A stretch of 64,000 nt of DNA, from contig CM065649.1 of the NCBI GenBank assembly GCA_033220425.1, positions 1,798,001 through 1,862,000 of the forward strand, written 5' to 3'. The position numbers and the translations under genes are program-made. The first letter of the stretch is position 1, and every line of letters starts with the position of its first letter. Source of the stretch: Lepraria neglecta. Its lineage: Eukaryota > Ascomycota > Lecanoromycetes > Lecanorales > Stereocaulaceae. This document shows, one piece after another, positions 59,155 to 64,000 of this stretch. The notes under the pieces were generated by a model that worked only from the letters and a program-made list of their open reading frames with translations, made no database searches and had not been told where the DNA came from.

Positions 59155-61601
59155 TCAACCATCAGCATCCACCCAAACTGAAACCCCCTTCTTATCATTC
59201 CTCATCCCTTCTGTCGCGTTGATCTTCAAGGCCTTGTGGAAATGGGTATCAAAAACCCGGAATTGCGGACTGATCCACACTCCCTTCACCAAAGGCATGA
59301 GATTGTATCGAACCGTATGCCGGCTCAGCGGTACAAGTTGCACCGATACGTTCTTGAGTCCACTAAACGCAAATTCCTCACTGGTATCCATGGTCAAATT
59401 GAATGTAAGCGTGTACATGGAAGGATTTTCGATGACGTAGTCGAGATGAACCACCCCTGGAGAAACTTTTCCGTTCTGTGCAGACGCTAGCACTCGAGGC
59501 TCGCCAAATGGTATAACCAATTCTGGTACAGCAAAATGGCTAATTGTCGAAGGACCTGACGAGCCTTCTCGATGCCATCTGATCTCGAGCTGTAGGTCCA
59601 GGAAAGTAGATCGACAGTCTTCCAAATCGAGCTTCTGGACTTCAAGAATGAAATTACGCTCCTGAAGATCGCTAGGAGCGATCAAATAGGTCTCTGATTT
59701 ATTATTGGCAGCTGGAGAGATCCTGCATACAGCTCCTTCATGCACTTCGATCGCTTGTGGCTCCAGACTGTCGATAATCAATGGGACATCAGCCAGGGAC
59801 GATAGCCTCGAAGTCAGGGACCATCTTTGAGTAAGCCCACTAGCCTTTTGCTCTCCTGCTCCATCGACGTCTGAGTCATTGTCCAGGTTGGTGGCATCAA
59901 AATAGCTAGGCCATGGTTCTGGACAAAGTAGTGGTAGAAAATTATAGCTAGCTTCAAATGGCCGCACCACGTTGATGTTAGCAGAGAACGTCTTGGATAT
60001 GGGTGTTTCTGGATCTGAGAGAACGTGATAATCAGCTTTGATTTCGAGTAAGTATTCGGCTGGCTCTAGTGTTGCCTGTATATGTACCGATTGTCGACTC
60101 TTCTCTGATGGACCCATCTTCCCGAGATGCTTCGATGGTAACCGACTATCAATGCGCTTAAATGGATCATCAGCTGCAGACTCTCCAGTTGAGATAGCAA
60201 TTTCTTCATCGGAAGCCCATGTAATCGTTGGTAATGAGCCAGGAGGACCCCGCAGTCGAGTATCGAGTGTAACATCGGTCTCATCCTCCTCTTCATTCGA
60301 AATAAGGAGGTCAATAGACATCGCCTCATTAGTGAAGTAAGTCGGTAAAAGATTATCAGGTTCGATCTGTATTTTTGGTGGCTTGGGTAGTATTTTCACA
60401 AAATTACTACGCCCGCTCTTCAGTCGTTTTTGGGAAGGTCCTGAGATACTGGGAATCCACAAATTCTCTTGATGCATTTGTTGGTCCTCTGTGATGACTA
60501 CCTCGAGGTCGAAATCATCTTCTCCCACGTAGAGGGTAATACTGGCAACCTCGACGTCCCCGGCGTCGCGTGGAACGTGGTCAAAAGACAACGACTTCGT
60601 AATGCCTGGGGCTAGGGCCAGATTGGCCGCTCCAACCAAGGGAGCACTTTGCACTGCAATCGGACTTGACGCAACAGACGAGGCATCTGTGGTCGCTTTT
60701 TGTAGGCTGACGTGATGGAGATAAACTTGTTCTTGTGAAGTACTTGTTTCTGGGCTCTTAGCCGAGCCATTCTCGATATCAATATTCCTCAGACCTCCCT
60801 CGAATGCTATTTTGATATGTGAGACGACGACTGGAGCTGATTCTCCGTGTGCATGAGAAGAGAGTGTCAATTGTGACGACAAATTTTCGCCAACATTGCC
60901 TTCTGCGGCACTGAAGGCAAACGTCGCAGAGACTTGGAAACCCGTTAGCGACACTCTCGATGGTATATTGCAGGACTAGCTTGGCTTACTGCACGACAAA
61001 GTACTATCAGTTCGTACTATGGCTCTAGGTCGAGACCCAGAGGGTTGCAATCCTTCTAACACTTTCGAGAAGTCGTACTCATAGTCCTGCCTTGGTGTCA
61101 GGGCTGATGCAAGTCAGACAGGCAGAAATTATCACGTAATGGAGGACTGACATTTATTCAGTAATTCCCAGTCTACAGCGATCAGAGTCTCTTTATCTTG
61201 TATAGACCGTACACATTCCCTCAGCGCCCAGTCTGTCTCCTGGAGCAGCTGCCACCAGCCCGCCTGTCTCCAGCTCAGGGTCTGCCAGAGAGGTACCAGC
61301 ACGCGGGCTGCACGCTCCCACTGTTTATTGTGCATGTGTAGTCGGCCCATCTCCAATTGCAATCTCTCCACGGCGCGAGTGTGGTCCTTCTCTGCAAAAT
61401 AGTCGGCCGACCTCTGCAGAGTCCTCAATGACGCCGTGTATTCATCTGGGCCATTGCGTATTAACATGGGCACATCGTTCGCAGGCTCTCGGCAGAGGTA
61501 TGTGTTGTATATGGAGGCCATGCTGGAAGCTTGGGATCTTAGAGACTCCTCCCCAGATCGAGAGGATTGTGGTGGTATGGCTAAAACTTCGTCGACAAAT
61601 C
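59155..61601 (-). CDS. TRAPPC11 (Gryzun) C-terminal part; N-terminal half missing
   Basis: TRAPPC11 is a large subunit of the TRAPP III traffic complex, usually above 1100 residues, with an N-terminal foie-gras domain and a C-terminal Gryzun domain. Here only about 782 residues are visible: exon from 61601 to 61152 (VDEVLAIPPQSSRSGEES, VPMLIRNGPDEYTASLRTL, WERAARVLVPLWQTLSWRQA, WELLNK), exon 61103-61005 (LTPRQDYEYDFSKVLEGLQP; its donor could be 21 bases earlier) and exon 60953-59155, the Gryzun beta-sandwich region, ending GVWISPQFRVFDTHFHKALK and VSVWVDADG. The visible part is intact and conserved. Upstream, only 413 bases separate it from the next gene on the same strand, too little for the missing 400-500 residues, and no start codon fits clearly; the in-frame ATG at 61521 is possible. 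This suggests gene fission or a rearrangement breakpoint, or an assembly fault. Confidence 0.75.
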
Positions 61602-62014
61602 CTCAGTCTTTGTGCCTTCTGTGGTCTATTCCATAGCCTGTCAACGGGGAGCCCTCCTCCAAGATCGTTCTTCAAGCATTGCCCTTTCGAGGTTGGTGTG
61701 TTTGCTCATAGTTTTGGAAGTTAAGTCAGTGTTGACAATCTAGGCATGAACGTCACATGGTTAGTCTAGAGCTTTCTGCAAAGATTTGACACTTGTTCTG
61801 CTCATTGGCTTCTTCGCAATTGGTAGGTATCAAAGGTGACGATGGGATCGAGGGCTTGGCACAGGAAACCAAATGCTATCGCCCTAAAGACAGCTACGCT
61901 AAACTAGATATAGTACTTGGAACTGCTTCGGCCGCTTGTATGAAATGTCTTCCTTGATGAAGATTTCCTTTAATTCCGTTTTTTCATGCTAAAGGCAAAG
62001 GTCTCTAGAGACCT
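61602..62014. other. short gap where the TRAPPC11 N-terminal half should be
   Basis: 413 bases without a foie-gras-like exon on either strand. An acceptor-like GACTGAG directly precedes the visible TRAPPC11 exon, implying that a 5' exon once lay or still lies upstream. Confidence 0.5.
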
Positions 62015-63187
62015 TCACATTACCCTTCCCCTCTGAACAAGCACCCTCTTCGCTAACTCCGCCGCTCCCCTCGCAACGACCCATTGCGGGTCTTCACATC
62101 GAATAATTGCCTCCTCGTCTTGATACTTGGCAACTTCTTCACGCACTATATCCTTCAATACCTGGTCCTCACCTTGCTCCCCAGCCATCAAGACTTCATC
62201 GACGACCTTTGCCCCTGCTGGAAGTAAACTCCTCCGCACCAACCCTCCCACTGCGTAGCCAATATCGCCCGCAATCCTGTCGCGATACTCATCCGTAGTC
62301 CCACCCTCTTCCCTGCCCCAAGCATGCCAATCCAGAGTAGCGTACTGATCGTTGTATACGTACATGGGCGTATCCATACCGCGTGAATCCGTAGCTAATG
62401 CTCCCCGTCCCGCATCCACAATAACCACGCCTCGCCTTTCCATCCCTTTCTCTTCTTCCAAGCATTCCTCGAAGTTTTCCGGATGCTCACACAAGCCCAT
62501 ACCATACCCCGCGTATGCCGCGGGCAATGCCCGCGGCACGGCGTAGACGTTGTGTCCAGTCAGTGCCTGTAGTCCGATATACTCGAGTGCATCCTGCACG
62601 TCCTCGGAGTATAGAGCCATAGCGTTCGGTATGACTGCTAAGGCGGACATGAGCGTAGGGCGTGAGGAAGGGAGGTGGGCTTGGGCCGCATCGGCCAATT
62701 CCTGAAACAGGGAGGCGAGGATGCCGACGTCAGGAGACGCTGGATAACCGAGTCGTTTGCGGGCAGCTCGGCGCAATTGGCGTGGGCGATCCGAGAACTT
62801 TTCCGATGCGGAGTGATACGGCGGAGCGGGGTGCCGGGAAGATGGCAAGCTGAGTCGCTGGAGGAGGGAGATGTAGTCCTGACTTGCTTCGATGCGGGCT
62901 ACGTTGTCGATGGTGCCGTCCTCGTTGCGGATGGCGACACTGGCATAGTGAGTTGAGAGGACAAATCCTATGCCTGGGCCATCGGGAGGGAAATCTTTCG
63001 AGACGGAGCGGGATACAGGAAGTGTCAGTATTATGGCAAACCCTGAGAAAAGCAAAGCCAGCACGGCGAAAAGACATAAAAGGACGCAGCAGCGTGACCT
63101 CGATCTCGGCTTCGGGCTTAGAACAGGCTCATAAGAGGGAAGCAGAGGTAAGCTTTCGCTCTCGTCCATATAGTGATTGTTTCCCAT
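62015..63187 (-). CDS. membrane-anchored protein with degenerate Hsp70/actin-like fold
   Basis: Single exon of 390 residues starting MGNNHYMDESESLPLLPSYE. One hydrophobic segment near residues 34-58 (CCVLLCLFAVLALLFSGFAI, flanked by RSRSR) marks a type II membrane anchor. The luminal or outer part begins GIGFVLSTHYASVAIRNEDG, which resembles the first beta-hairpin of Hsp70/actin-type ATPases but lacks the GIDLGTT phosphate loop. VVIVDAGRGALATDSRG and the late WVVARGAAELAKR echo the second phosphate and adenosine elements. A PTLMSALAVIPNAMALYS segment lies between. I recall similar uncharacterised proteins in Pezizomycotina. A pseudo-ATPase or binding role is inference. No introns seen; the frame is intact. 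Confidence 0.65.
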   Translation of the reverse strand: MGNNHYMDESESLPLLPSYEPVLSPKPRSRSRCCVLLCLFAVLALLFSGFAIILTLPVSRSVSKDFPPDGPGIGFVLSTHYASVAIRNEDGTIDNVARIEASQDYISLLQRLSLPSSRHPAPPYHSASEKFSDRPRQLRRAARKRLGYPASPDVGILASLFQELADAAQAHLPSSRPTLMSALAVIPNAMALYSEDVQDALEYIGLQALTGHNVYAVPRALPAAYAGYGMGLCEHPENFEECLEEEKGMERRGVVIVDAGRGALATDSRGMDTPMYVYNDQYATLDWHAWGREEGGTTDEYRDRIAGDIGYAVGGLVRRSLLPAGAKVVDEVLMAGEQGEDQVLKDIVREEVAKYQDEEAIIRCEDPQWVVARGAAELAKRVLVQRGRVM

Positions 63188-64000
63188 AATGATGGGAAGG
63201 CCATATCAAGCAGACCTGCAATAAAGGAAGTGAAATGTACAGTCGCTCAAGTACTAGGAATACGCAAGTAAGTGATAGATGACACGTGACGGAGCCCTTC
63301 CAGGCTTCAGCATCATGACGGTACAATACAGAATCAGGCGTTCCACGCTATCCTTGCAGATGAGGCGCAGAAGATTTAAAGTGTTTGAACGTTTCAAAGC
63401 CGGCACATCCCGCTTGGCCTCGCGGGCGTCACAAGAATCCGGACGCGCGACCCACGAAGTTGCCTTTGGCAGCTCCAGCTACAGGTGTTAATTGCACAAC
63501 GCATGGGCTGCTGAGTTCCAACTGGGACTATTTCTTAGGGAAATACTCTAAAAAAGGAACTATTCAGTGCTTCTTGCGTGCTGTTTTTGGTTTCGAAATA
63601 GGTAGACGTTCGAAGGCCTCTTGGCCGATTTTCTGCGCCTCCCCCAAGGTAATCTCAAACCTGAAACACCACCACACCCATGCTTCCCAAGTTGTTACAA
63701 CCTATCGGAGACAGTACGTACGCTTCTTACTCTCCCCGTTCATCTACAGCTGAATTGCGGCTGAGAGCCAGAAAAGACGAATCAATCATACTCCAACAAC
63801 ATCTGTGGAATCAGTTCCGACTCCGAATATATCTGTGACTCTCCGCTTCTCGCTCATCAGTTATATGAACGTCAGCAGCAAAGGACCACACCTCCTTTCA
63901 CCAACAACATCTATCTTTAAACCTTCCGATAGGGCAGAAGGATAGACGCTCTACGTCAATAATCAGCCATCGCCGGCCGTTTGGGGGCCTTTCATTGAGA
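63188..64000. other. right-end intergenic region
   Basis: Promoter side of the Hsp70-fold gene. Plus-strand frames (for example to 63753) have no family resemblance I can see. No RNA gene or repeat recognised up to the window end. Confidence 0.4.

Noticed and set aside
1-64000. Secondary-metabolite cluster, CRISPR array, tRNA genes, intact transposons
   Set aside because: I looked for polyketide or peptide synthetase motifs, regular short repeats, tRNA-like TTCRANNC boxes and transposase or reverse-transcriptase motifs and found none that hold up.

Overview
This window looks like a chromosomal segment of a filamentous ascomycete (Pezizomycotina; class Dothideomycetes is my guess, not shown). 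The reasons are genes split by introns of about 48-120 bases with fungal splice signals (GTANGT donors, CTAAC/CTGAC branch points, YAG acceptors), moderate GC, low gene density, and families typical of this group: Pex20, a Whi2-like BTB protein, a DIM-5-type H3K9 methyltransferase, a Cch1 calcium channel and a Gid4 receptor. I found no tRNA, rRNA, CRISPR array, intact transposon or secondary-metabolite cluster.

Layout. 0.6-2.1 kb: pex20 (+), followed by a decayed coding remnant. 2.8-4.5 kb: Whi2-like gene (-). 4.8-7.1 kb: GPATCH1-type splicing protein (-). 7.9-11.2 kb: Kin1 kinase (+). 11.6-14.1 kb: Gcn20 ABC-F ATPase (-). 16.6-19.9 kb: large disordered protein of unknown function (+). 22.9-25.8 kb: WHIM/PHD chromatin protein (-). 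26.7-27.9 kb: Caf40/Rcd1 (-). 29.0-30.1 kb: Gid4 (-). 30.6-31.4 kb: Mago nashi (-). 31.8-34.8 kb: COPI beta subunit (+). 35.3-37.0 kb: sphingoid base kinase (+). 37.3-38.1 kb: Rrp1/Nop52 (-), 5' end not found. 38.6-39.75 kb: AT-rich gene-free block. 39.5-41.2 kb: DIM-5/Clr4 (+). 43.8-47.3 kb: frame-disrupted adhesin-like repeat protein (-). 50.0-56.6 kb: Cch1 (+). 57.6-58.6 kb: UBTD-like ubiquitin-domain protein (-). 59.2-61.6 kb: C-terminal part of TRAPPC11 (-). 62.0-63.2 kb: membrane-anchored Hsp70/actin-fold protein (-). Gene-free stretches of 2-3 kb lie at 14.1-16.6, 19.9-22.9, 41.2-43.8 and 47.3-50.0 kb.

Most genes are unlinked housekeeping functions: peroxisomal import, RNA processing and decay, translation control, vesicle traffic, chromatin, signalling. 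They do not form a pathway cluster. The unusual points are local: a TRAPPC11 gene with no N-terminal half, an adhesin-like gene with several frame breaks, a GC-AG intron in gid4, stop-free in-frame introns in kin1 and dim-5, and an AT-rich block with a perfect palindrome directly upstream of the heterochromatin methyltransferase. I did not find convincing evidence of a wholly new system. Exon borders were worked out by eye from splice signals, reading frame and remembered family sequences; no alignment was run.
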